This document shows, in pieces, positions 23,101 through 32,900 of a DNA stretch of 64,000 nucleotides. Below the pieces are notes generated by a model. It saw only the letters and a program-made list of their open reading frames with translations. It had not been told where the DNA came from and ran no database searches. Numbering within the stretch: position 1 is the stretch's first letter; the number at the start of each line of letters is the position of its first letter. The position numbers were made by a program, and so were the translations under genes. Origin of the DNA: Antedon mediterranea (Eukaryota > Echinodermata > Crinoidea > Comatulida > Antedonidae); NCBI RefSeq assembly GCF_964355755.1, contig NC_092679.1, positions 21,948,432-22,012,431 of the forward strand. Direction: 5' to 3'.

Positions 23101-24752
23101 TCGTTGACCAGATGTTCTGGTGTCTTTTAGAAGATGTTTGCGAAGCAGTTCGTAAGAAGTAGCTATTGTTATTATATTGTAATGTTTTTAGTATTCGATT
23201 TTGAGTATACATCCTAGAGAAAAATAACAGAGAGATATATAATCTATTGTAGGTTGTTAAATAATATTTGCTATCTGGGTCCCGTGACTTAAAAGTTTAG
23301 TGTCAAGCGGGTCAAAATCAGACAAACGCAACAGCACCTGCAAACAAATTAATAAAACAAGGATTTAGAAGGGAAAACAATTGTCCGATTTCAAATGGTT
23401 ATTGCATACTTTATAAAATGTTGTTATACAAAGAGAAAGTGCAAAGTGAGTGAGGTGAGCAGATGAAGTAGGTTTGATGACGTGGACCTTTCTTAAACCG
23501 AATGTCTATATTAAAACGCTTCTCAGTTTATAATAAACAAAGACGTCCCACTGACTATGCAGTGTACAATCATCGCCTGCAATACTTGATTTCACAGGCA
23601 GAGAGCGAAAGTTATAAACTTGCCTAGGTCCGTCTTAGCCCAACATGTTGTAGACAAACCATGACATTTTGGAAGCGTGACGGGAGGTGAAATTGATTTG
23701 TACACCGGAGTAACCCCCTACTAGTCTCGAAAGATGTACTTGGTTCTAGTGCACATGAGCCAGATGTGTGTACACTGGACCTACTATTTATAGTCCTTAT
23801 CCGAGAAGACTCGTTCTACCACCAGAAGCATGGTGCGAGTGAGCTTCGAACCCTTGCCGATTTTGGCTGCGTATTACTGTTCCACTGTGTATGTGGGATA
23901 TAAAATGTGTGTTCGTATAGGCCTAGGCCTAATTAATTGTGTGTTTTTAAATTCTTTTTGGGCTAAATTCTTTCCATTCAGACCATTATATTATGGATTA
24001 GATCTAATCTATGCGGCGGGGCCCCATCGGGGGCCCCATCGTCTTTTATGCTACTTACATTATTATTTGCCACACAGACTTACATGCGGCCAACCCTATA
24101 AGTAGGCCTACAAACACGAATCCGGTAAATAATTATGTTCATCATATTTTCCATATACAAAATACATCCCTATTAAGGAGAATATGGGTTTCGGTTTGGT
24201 CGTGATTTGACTCGTTCCTAAAGAAAGTTTCCCTTATGAGGTGTCAGCAACGTATAACCTCGATCATGGAGAAATATGTTGGGATAAAGCTCTGTCTACA
24301 CAATCAAACATTATGAAACAAAAAAAATGTGATGTGCCCATTATATGGACATGATGATGTCATATCACTACCATATTTGGGTATATCACTACCATATTTG
24401 GGCACATCACACTTTTGTTGTTAAACTAGTTTGATGGTGTACACAGAGCTTATTAAATTTCTCTATGCCTCGATCAAATAAGTCTATTTAGTTAACATAT
24501 GCTGGTTTTTTTTAAACTGGTATAATGTACCGCATTTTAACAACATGCCAAAAATACACTTTATGATTGGTCAGATCATAATGGATATACTAGTTTAGAC
24601 TATAATATCATGTACAAATTTATATGGAGGACACACGGGCTTGGTCGGACTACTTACCATTTTCTGGAAGACATGTATTGGAACATAAATCCAGAAATGC
24701 ATAAAACGTATATGATTGCCAGCATAACATAAGTAGGCTTGAGTTTTTTCAT
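20170..24752 (-). CDS. ST8Sia-type sialyltransferase, copy B (4 exons; stem exon has a stop codon)
   Basis: Paralogue of copy A with the same four-exon plan and phases: 24752-24658 (anchor, MKKLKPTYVMLAIIYVLCIS), 23213-23004 (stem), 22189-21674 (motif L), 20428-20170 (motifs S, III HHYYE, VS H-SMPQ-E). Total 1080 nt as in A. The catalytic motifs are intact, and exon 4 differs from A at about ten of 85 residues. The stem exon reads ATG ACG TAA near its 3' end (TAA at 23020-23018) where A reads ATG ACG TCA. A GTAATT donor at 23021, exactly 18 nt upstream of the normal donor, would remove the stop and keep phase, giving 353 residues. So it is either a functional gene with a shifted donor or a young pseudogene. 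The alpha-2,8 sialyltransferase role is inferred from family. Confidence 0.8.
20519..20669. mobile_element. Family D-related element (diverged)
   Basis: Left AAGTTTGGTTTCTCGCAAGA and AACGTAAGCCGCACCGGAAG pair loosely with right TTGCTTGCGTTCCGGCTTAC and TTGCGTTGCGTTGTAGACTA. The centre carries the family landmark CCATCGCTTG(T)GATTGG. It abuts the next family D element. Confidence 0.65.
20670..20839. mobile_element. Family D internally deleted derivative
   Basis: The left half (ACTAGAACGTAACGCAAGGA through ACAAGCGAAGTTATAG) matches the right arm of 16478-18999. The right half (ACAGTTAGCAATCACAAGCG through GTGGGAACCACGCTT) matches its left arm. The central CATGGAGTAAAGAATAAG block and everything inside it are missing. 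It sits in the last intron of sialyltransferase B. Confidence 0.85.
20975..21150 (+). repeat. Dispersed repeat R, copy 2
   Basis: AATGCTGAACTCCGGAGATC to CGACAAAGTAAGTTCAGT matches copies at 11015-11200 and 37010-37195. It lies in the last intron of sialyltransferase B. Confidence 0.8.
22262..22450. mobile_element. TIR element in sialyltransferase B intron
   Basis: Left GTTTACTACGGCAGCTTCTA and right TAGAAGCTTCCGTAGTTTAC are inverted with two or three mismatches. The interior alternates TCGACATAAATACGAC and GTCGACATAGTGACC, itself partly palindromic around GTCGAC. About 189 bp, between the motif L exon and the stem exon. Confidence 0.85.
23697..23870 (-). mobile_element. SINE family S, near-complete copy
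   Basis: The minus strand carries a B-box-like GGGTTCGAAGCTCACTCGC followed by TGGTGGTAGAACGAGTC and the family body ending at GGTTACTCCGGTGTA. The extreme tRNA-like head is missing. It lies in the first intron of sialyltransferase B. Confidence 0.7.
24287..24451. mobile_element. MITE-A copy 5
   Basis: Complete palindrome with AAGCTCTGTCTACACAATC and GATGGTGTACACAGAGCTT ends. The interior has a GACATGATGATGTCATATC centre and two ACCATATTTGGG units. Preceded by TA. First intron of sialyltransferase B. Confidence 0.9.
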
Positions 24753-25610
24753 CGTCGTCACTATCTAATCGCTTTAATTTTACTGGCTCTCAATACCAAT
24801 GCTCTTTTCGGCGGAACGGGCCACGTAACAGATTTTTTACCAGGATTCGATTAGTCGTCCGGAGGAGATAACGATTATTAAACCATTTATTTTTCTTTCT
24901 AACTAGCTAGTGTAGCACTACAGCTGACTTGAAGAAGCTGACGTGTGATAATGCAACAATATAGGCGAGGCCTACAAAGTTTGTTTTTTTTATTTAATGG
25001 CTTTTTTTGCTCCACATCATCATTAAACAAAAAACTCGCCTATAGAACTTAATCAAGCAAAGCATTCTTTTGTGAAGAATTGTATTCATTTGGTCCCTGA
25101 TTTGTATGGTATTTTCATAATTGTGTAAAGTTATTGACCATGAAGGTTGTTTGGCTAAACAGGGCGTTTTCAGAACAGCTTTGTCCGTTTTAAAACACAT
25201 AATTGAACTTGTTGGGTGAGAGTTGTTCGTAGTTTTCTACGGGAATGTTTCATTCATTTGACATGAGCGATGTGTAAAAACTCAAAATGAGACATCGTTC
25301 GCCAACGACCCGATTGTATTATTATTAAGAACTTTAGTTGTATGTTTCTCTATTGGATGCTTCTGTGTTTAAGCAGATATTTTGAAAAATGTAAACAAAT
25401 GAACCGGATCACTTTCTCGTCTTTTAATGGCGGGAAAAACCAATAGATCTTACCGTAAAAACATCAATTTATATTTATGTGAATCTGATTATTTAAAATA
25501 TATAATTATGTATGCATGTATGAGAATACAGGTATAGTAAGAAACACACAAGAGTAAGAAAAACATTTTTTATAATTTTTTTTTTCTCAAGACTTTCGCA
25601 TTTTAAAATA
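24753..25610. other. 5' flank of sialyltransferase B
   Basis: Likely contains the promoter of copy B (transcribed leftward), but no TATA box or initiator could be assigned with confidence. The short minus frame at 24994-25200 has no recognised similarity. Confidence 0.4.
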
Positions 25611-25625
25611 ATGTATAGGCCTATA

Positions 25626-26857
25626 GTCTGTAAGATAAGATAAGATAAGATAACTTTTATTGATCCTCAAAAAGGAAATTCATTGCTCGTCATAATAACA
25701 AAGAAAACACTATAAAAACAAATATAGCATAAAACCATTCATATAAAAACATCTAAAAAATTACAATATAAAATTATCTTCTTGACTTCCTGTTGTACTG
25801 GATGATACCGGAGGGAATAAAGGATTTAGCAAATCGATTTGTTTTCACACTGAGGAGCCTCAATCTACCACTTGGATTAAGTTGGTCTATGATCACTTTG
25901 TGGAGAGGATGAGAGGCATCCGACTCAATGCGTTCGAAATCTTTCTGGAGGTGTTCTAGGTGCACATCGGTAAAGGAAGGCAGTTCCAGACCAATCATTT
26001 TACCAGCCCGACGGATGAAAGTTTCAAGGCGTCCTTTATTCCCTCCGGTAACATTACCAGCCCAACAGGAGAGGCAATACGTCCAAACACTAATAACGGA
26101 TCTATAGAACGAAAGTAACATCAAATCACAGGAGTTAAATTTATATAAAGTTCTCATACAATACATTCTGGGACTTAATTTTTTGCTGATGAAGTCTATA
26201 TGGTCTCCCCAACTCAGTTTATTATTGAAAACAATTCCTAGATACTTGTACTGGTCAACAATTTCAATTTCTTTACCTTTGATAGTGATTGGTTGAAAAT
26301 TAAATTTATGTTTAGTCCTAAAATCAATGATCATCTCCTTTGTTTTTGATGCATTTATTTGGAGATAATTATCGTCACAAAATTTAACAAATCTTTGTAT
26401 TTCGCTACGATAATTTTCATCATTGTTTGAAACTATGAGACCAATAGTACTAGTGTCATCAGCGAATTTAACAACGGGGCAAATCTCATCATTTAAAGAT
26501 CTGTAATCCGCCGTATACAAGGAATATAATTTAGGTGCGTTGACAGTACCCTGAGGAACACCGGTGTCAGAGGTTACGATTTCTGACTTAACACCATTAA
26601 TATTAACAAATTGTTTTCTATCACAAATGAAATTTAAAACTAAACGAACAATCGGACGGGGAAACTCCATATTCAACATTTTGTCTGCTAAGATATGGGG
26701 TTGTATGGTATTAAACGCAGATTGAAAATCAAAATACATAATACGTGCCGAGTGGCCTTTCTTTACATTATCTAGATGTGAATACAATTTATGTAGTTTA
26801 AAATAAATCGCATCACTGGTACTACGGAGTGATCGGTAAGCAAATTGCAACGGCCCG
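25626..26857 (-). mobile_element. 5'-truncated LINE with open reverse-transcriptase frame
   Basis: A continuous minus-strand frame (26850-25774, 358 codons) encodes the centre and C-terminus of a non-LTR reverse transcriptase: motif A (MYFDFQSAFNTI), motif B (TGVPQGTVNAPKLYSLY), motif C (VKFADDTS), then thumb and a C-terminal region (YKYLGIVFNNKLSWGDHI). The N-terminal fingers and any endonuclease are missing. The 3' end is a run of TTATC units (25633-25655), as in CR1/L2/Rex1-type LINEs. TAGGCCTATA directly flanks both ends (25616-25625 and 26858-26867), a probable 10-bp target duplication. The frame lacks stops, so insertion looks recent. The clade assignment is tentative. Confidence 0.9.
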
Positions 26858-26869
26858 TAGGCCTATATA

Positions 26870-27250
26870 GGCCTAGTGTAAAAAATGAATTATATATCTA
26901 GAAAATACTTGAAATAATTACATAACATTAGTAATTGTATCTTTTGCAGTAGACCTACATTTATTAGTTAAGTGTTTACAATTTAGATGTTGAGAATTAT
27001 AGAACAAAAAAAATATTATAAAATTATGAAGAATGGTGGATTTAACAGAAAAGAAATATTAATTCTAAGAACAGTAACATTGATAAAATCACATAATGTA
27101 AATATATATTTTAAAAAAAAACAAAAGTGAGAATAAAAATGAAATAGTTATTATTATACTGTAATTATTATCACAGAAGTTTTCAATTATTGTATTAACC
27201 TGTTGAAGATAAAATGAAAAAATAGTGATTAACGCCAAAAAAAAGAGAGA
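26870..27250. other. AT-rich spacer between two LINEs
   Basis: No gene or repeat recognised apart from homopolymer A/T runs. Confidence 0.5.
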
Positions 27251-27256
27251 AAAAAC

Positions 27257-29168
27257 CTTGATTTGATTTGAATTTATTCGGAAGTACACAAATATACATT
27301 ACAATTGGTAAACAAGAACAATTAAACCATACGGTAGTCTTCCATGGATAACCCAAAAAAGCCGGTAAATATCATTCCAGCTTATTTCCATTGGGGTCCA
27401 TTATATACATACATACAAACAATAAAATATTAAACCAGTAAAACAATAAAACATAGCATATAAAAGCATACTGTATATAAAATTGATTATTAAAATAATA
27501 TTTCATGTCATTCTTTAAAATCTTATAGTAAGTTAAAATTTATTTATTCATGAGACGTTGCTAAATATTCCTTTACTTTAAATCTAAAATCTGTCTTGTT
27601 AAAAATGGTTTTTAAAATGTGTGGTAATAGGTTCCATTGTTGTGCTGCTGTGTAGAAGAATGTGTCTTTGATATATGTGTCTGATTTAGACAGGTAGAAT
27701 GTATGAGAGCTTCTTCTTGTGATATTTTGGATGGTGGATGTCTTGGAGAAGTGTGTGTACATGTATGGAATGGCTTGGTTGTTGAATATTTTGTGAACAT
27801 GGTTTAGTTTTAATTGTTTAAACCGACTTTCAATATTAAGTTGACCAATAGATTTAAGTTCTTCCTTACCAATATGGGACCTGTTATCCCAGTTACAAAT
27901 CAATCTGGCAACTTTATTTTGGGCAACTTGAAGTTTTCCCTATAGTAACTGGTAAGTCCAGAATACCATGCACAACACGCATAATCAAAGTGACAAAGTA
28001 TGAGGGCGTTACTTAAAAGTTTACGATTTGATCTATTAAGATAACAACTTTGTCGATACAAATATTTAAGTCGTGCATACATTTTTGCAAGTACGGTTTC
28101 TACCATGGTTTCACCACGAAGATCTTCATCCATATAACATCCTAAGTATTTAACAGAATGCTTCCGTCATAGTTCTTTACCATTACAATGTACTTTAAAT
28201 TCTTCAACATTTTTAACTTTTTTCTTTGGGCCAAAAGAATAGCCTCAGTTTTATCAACGTGTAATGAAAGTTCATTATTGATTAACCAAGTGTGACATGA
28301 ATCAAGGTTGGTACTTAAAGAATTTGCAATATTTTCCGGGCTGTTACCAGAAACTAATAATGCGGTATCATCTGCATATAAGATAGTTTTACAGTTCGTA
28401 CTAATAGAGATATCATTTATATAGCATGTGAAAAGCAAAGGACCGAGTATGCTTCCTTGTGGAACACCGGTATTTATTAAACAATATTTTGATTGAACAT
28501 CATTCGAACAAACTACTTGTTTACGGCCAGTTAAGTATGACTTAAACCACTTTAAAGAATTAGGACAAACGCCCATTACACTAAGTTTATCAAGAAGTAT
28601 TGAATGCTTTACGGCATCAAATGCCTTTCTTAAGTCTAATAATACCATTCCTGTGTAATTACCTTTCGATGATTCATATCGAATGTAGTCGTGAATATAA
28701 ATTAAACATGTTTCTGTAGAGTAATCTCCTCTAAATCAAGATTGAAAATCATCTACCAGCTTGGCTTTATTTAAATAAACAGTAAACTGCTTGTAGACTA
28801 TCTTTTCCAACAACTTTGATATTACAGGAAGAACACTTATGGGTCTATAGTTACTTGCATCACTTTTGGAGCCTTTCTTATAAAGTGGAGTAATCTTAGC
28901 GTACTTAAATTCATCTGGGAATATATTACATGAAATAGAAAGGTTAGTGATGAAGGTGACAGGAGAAGCAATTGCAATAGACCCATCTTTAAGAAGGCAA
29001 GTTGTCCAATCCACAGCTTTTACCAATTTTCAGATTTTCAAGCTCCTTCAAAATCTCTTCCCCAGTAACTTCTTTAATTTCAAATTTATTTTCGCTCACT
29101 TTCTTGTCATAATAAGCCTTAATGCTGTTTTCGAGATCTCAAACAAATCTGGACAGGGTTTTAGCTGA
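27257..29168 (-). pseudogene. Degenerate LINE reverse transcriptase
   Basis: Four minus-strand fragments form one broken non-LTR reverse transcriptase. 29026-28736 has the fingers (YRPISVLPVISKLLEKIVY). 28648-28142 has motif A (LLDLRKAFDAVKH), motif B (NTGVPQGSILGPLLF) and motif C (LYADDTALL). 28133-27900 and 27903-27544 are the connector and C-terminal region. Breaks: one in-frame TGA at 28738-28736, where the family usually continues QSGFR, and frameshifts near 28140 and 27900. The 3' end is marked by short GATTT-type repeats near 27257-27272. It is a different family from the LINE at 25626. Upstream endonuclease sequence was not found. Confidence 0.88.
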
Positions 29169-29525
29169 GATGAAAGTTTCGATGCTGTAGTTGTTGTATA
29201 TTATAAGATACAGGTTAGGATAACCATTCAAAATCTCCATATAAAGCCACTTGAGTCAATGCTGGTGCGTATCGCCTCCATCTGCGTTTGAAGCCCTCAA
29301 TCTAAATTGGTCCCTCCAGTCCAGAGCAAGCATAGCCAATAGAAGGTAAAACTATTATTTCCATAAAAATGTTGTCAATTTGACAATTTATGTTCACATA
29401 AATGTCTTGATATGAACACTACGAGATATAATAGGTCTTTATGTGATGTAATGTTTGCCAAGATCCCGTTAATAAACTTGCTAGAGGGGGCCATCCAGAG
29501 AGCAGAGCTATGACAGAGGCTGCTT

Positions 29526-29640
29526 TGTACGAAAGCCCATTAGGGCAAAAAATATATATACATTACTTTCAGAAATTCGAAATTTCGAATTAATTATACG
29601 AAATAACGAATTAATAATTGGAAGTCCTTTTGCTCTTCAT
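29526..29640. mobile_element. Half copy of the TACGAAAGCCC element
   Basis: TACGAAAGCCCATTAGGGCA and TTACTTTCAGAAATTCGAAA match the left half of 29676-29844. The right arm is absent. Confidence 0.7.
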
Positions 29641-29675
29641 ATTATGTGTAAAAATGGGCAAAACGATTGTACTAG

Positions 29676-29844
29676 TACGAAAGCCCATTAGGGCCAAAAA
29701 AAAAAAGATATTACTTTCAGAAATTCTAAATAACGAATTACTAATTTGAAATTTCGAATTATAAATTTGAAATTTTGAATTACTATACAGTATTAATTTA
29801 AAATTTCGAAAGTAATATTTTTTTTATCCTAATGTGCTTCCGTA
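29676..29844. mobile_element. TIR element just upstream of CGRRF1
   Basis: Left arm TACGAAAGCCCATTAGGGC and ATTACTTTCAGAAATT pair with right arm AATTTCGAAAGTAAT and CCTAATGTGCTTCCGTA. The interior is repeats of AATTTCGAATT type. It ends 114 bp before the CGRRF1 start codon, so it overlaps the promoter or 5' UTR region. Confidence 0.8.
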
Positions 29845-29958
29845 GCTCTGGAGGTGCGCGCAGGAGGAGAGGGGGAACAGCAGCAAATTACATTTATAAC
29901 ATAGAGGGCGCTATATAGACCGACCCTGGGGGGAAAAAAAGAGGACCGGGTTGCCGTC

Positions 29959-32900
29959 ATGATGGATGGCGCAAGTTTTGCAGAGATCTCAGAAATATAT
30001 TGCATAGTGTTTATTTCATTCATAATATCATCATTTTGTATATTATTAGTTATATTTAAAAGGTATGATATTAATACTAGGCTAGGCCTAGATTAGTTAG
30101 GAGGAGAGGAGGAGCTAGAGGCTAGGCTAAATAAGCCTAGCCTACCAACTCTTCTACTACTACGGTACTACTACTAGGCTAAGTAGTAGCCTACACTCAC
30201 TGCTAGGCCGCGCCTTTAGGGGCCTAGAAAGTCTAGGCTAGTAGTCTAGTAGTAGTATCTATTTAATACTAATAGTAAACCTTTTACTAATTACCGTTCT
30301 ACCACCCATATAATAGGCCTATTAGGCCTATATAGCCTTGTACGTAAAAATAAAATAAAAATAAAAAATAAGAACAATCTGAGATCTGATATATAGCCTA
30401 CTGTGCGTTTGCTTCCTAGTATTCTGTATACAATATTTTTTGCATATTAACATTTATTTATTTTCAATGACATAGGCCTAGCCTAGCTAGGCTAGTAACA
30501 ACAAAAAAAGAAGATACATAATAATATGACAAAGTAACATTGAAAGAAGCCTTGATCCCTATGATAGAGGACTTGTGTTGGGCAAGCCTAAAACATAAAA
30601 TAAAGTGACATTTAATGAAAAAATAGATAAAGATATATTTTGATTACATTATATGCAATAATAATAAAAATATTATTATATATATATATATAATATAGGC
30701 CTAGCTAGTAAGAAAAAAAAAAGCCCTCCCTCCCCTGAAATGTATGTGTTATGCGCGATTTGAACGATTTGCGCAATTTGAAATTGCGCAATCAACTTGC
30801 GCAATTTCAAATTGCGCAAGAAAATCTTTGCGCAATTTTAAATTGCGCTGCACAATTTGTAAATACAATATGACACCTTTGCGCAATTTGAAAACGAACT
30901 GTAAATTTTCCCATACATGGCTAGGCTAGGCCTAGGCAGAGGAGTTTAAAATGTAGTATTTTATTATATAAATAAGACCATTTCAATGAAGATAATGTTT
31001 AATACTCACTTTTTAAGTTTTTAATATTAGTTTAAGCTAGGCCATGTAACCTAGTCAGTATCAGTAGTCCAGACCCTAGCTAGGCTAGAGTAGTAGGCTA
31101 TAGCCGGCCGCCCGCGCCGCGCCCGCCTGGTGGAACACCACCGCTTCATTTTCCTTCGTCGGTTCTTCGACGGTATGCTAACTTATAACAATATTTGCAC
31201 TACTAAAATAAGGAAATGCGATATTTATCTTTAATTTTGAATCATTCTTAGAAATTACTATAAAAATATGGGGGTGCATGATTTCACAATCTGTCGAAAA
31301 ACCTTGCGCAATTTGCAGATTACTTGCGCAATTTAATACGTTGCTTGCGCAATTTGAAACACATGTTTCAATTCAAATTGCGCAAGGATTTTTTTTGCGC
31401 AATTTCAAATTGCGCAAATCGTTCAAATCGCGCATAACATATGTATTCATAGGTTGATGCTTAACTAGTATATTTTTTTATTTGTCCTTAAATATAATAT
31501 GAATAATTGAATCATTTTTTTGGGGGGTTCTAGGCAAGGCTTAGCACCTGTGATACGATTATCAAGGAATGACAGTAGCATGGACTATGACATGCCTGGC
31601 ACTGTAATGGTTGGCCTAGGCAATCCTTATATATTGAGTATAACGCACCCAGAGTCTGCCACTTTAAAAGGTAAGTGAGCATTTTGATTGAGTGAAAATT
31701 TTAAAATGATGTTGTCTAGGCTAGTGTCCTACTCCACATCCAAAATTGGATGTCTTTTCAAATGGTTTAGGCATTTAGCCTCATAACAACAAATATTAAA
31801 TGTTTTATATTTATGCAATAGAACAAATAATTTCATTTGATTCTTTACAAGTTTTTATATGGTGCCCTACAAAGAACAGAGCGCACAATAATTAATTAAA
31901 ATGAAAAGTTTGATGAAATGAAAGATGAAATGTTCTATTTTCACCTCAAATTATTAAATTTATACCATTGCACTCATAATCATTCATTATTTGTATACTA
32001 TGCTGGTTTTTATGATAAAAAAAAAAAAAATATTATTTTGCAGATGGTGTTCAGGTGAAACTGACATCCTCAGTTGCGTGCAAGGTAACTGTCTACTGGG
32101 GGTTGCATTGTGACGTCCTCAAACACACACTATGCGTCCAGAAAAAGCGACTGACCGGTACAGACTGCTTAGACATGCTCAAAGATAAAGCAATTGCTGC
32201 CAACGTACCGGAATAGTATCCTTTTCATTTCCTAGAGGGGGTACTCTAAATTCTGAAATTCGCAACGCAAAATATAGAACTTTCAGGATAATTTTAACTA
32301 TTTTTAGCCCCTCCCCACCCCCCTTCCTCCATTTTAGAATCTTGTATCTGCCACTAAAAGTAATAAATCTCACCGTATTTGACAATTCTTTAAAGACATT
32401 AAAACATTTTTTTTTAAATTAAAAATTTTATTCTTTATGAATTCACGAACATGTTTGCTCCTAATTGATTACATGCTAGGTATACAAAAACATGGATGAG
32501 GCGACTACCATTGGGCAACCATGCATCTAAATTAGATGTTGATTGTGCCCATAGAAGTTAACCCTGAATTTTTTTTCTTTTAAACAATTCGTTTTATGTT
32601 TCTTTTTTAACTTTGTAAATATTGTCTGTCTTTATATTGTGATTACAATTTTTTTTTAAAGTTTTTTTGATGTCTTATATGAATGTTTTCAATCTATTGC
32701 TCAAAAAACAGGACCATATGTAAAACAGGTGCAATTTCTATACCTGATATGTTTTTAACCTGTCTAAATATGTTTTAAATTAAACAAAAAAATAAAGTAA
32801 AAAAACCTGTGCCGATAGTTAAATATCCTGTGTGGAGGCTATCGACACAATCATGTGTGGAATTAACTATTTCTACTGGAAAAATCAACCATGCTCCGTA

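Noticed and set aside
29829-30023. Minus-strand frame over the CGRRF1 start
   Set aside because: It is antisense to exon 1 of CGRRF1, which has better support from its anchor, donor phase and downstream exons.
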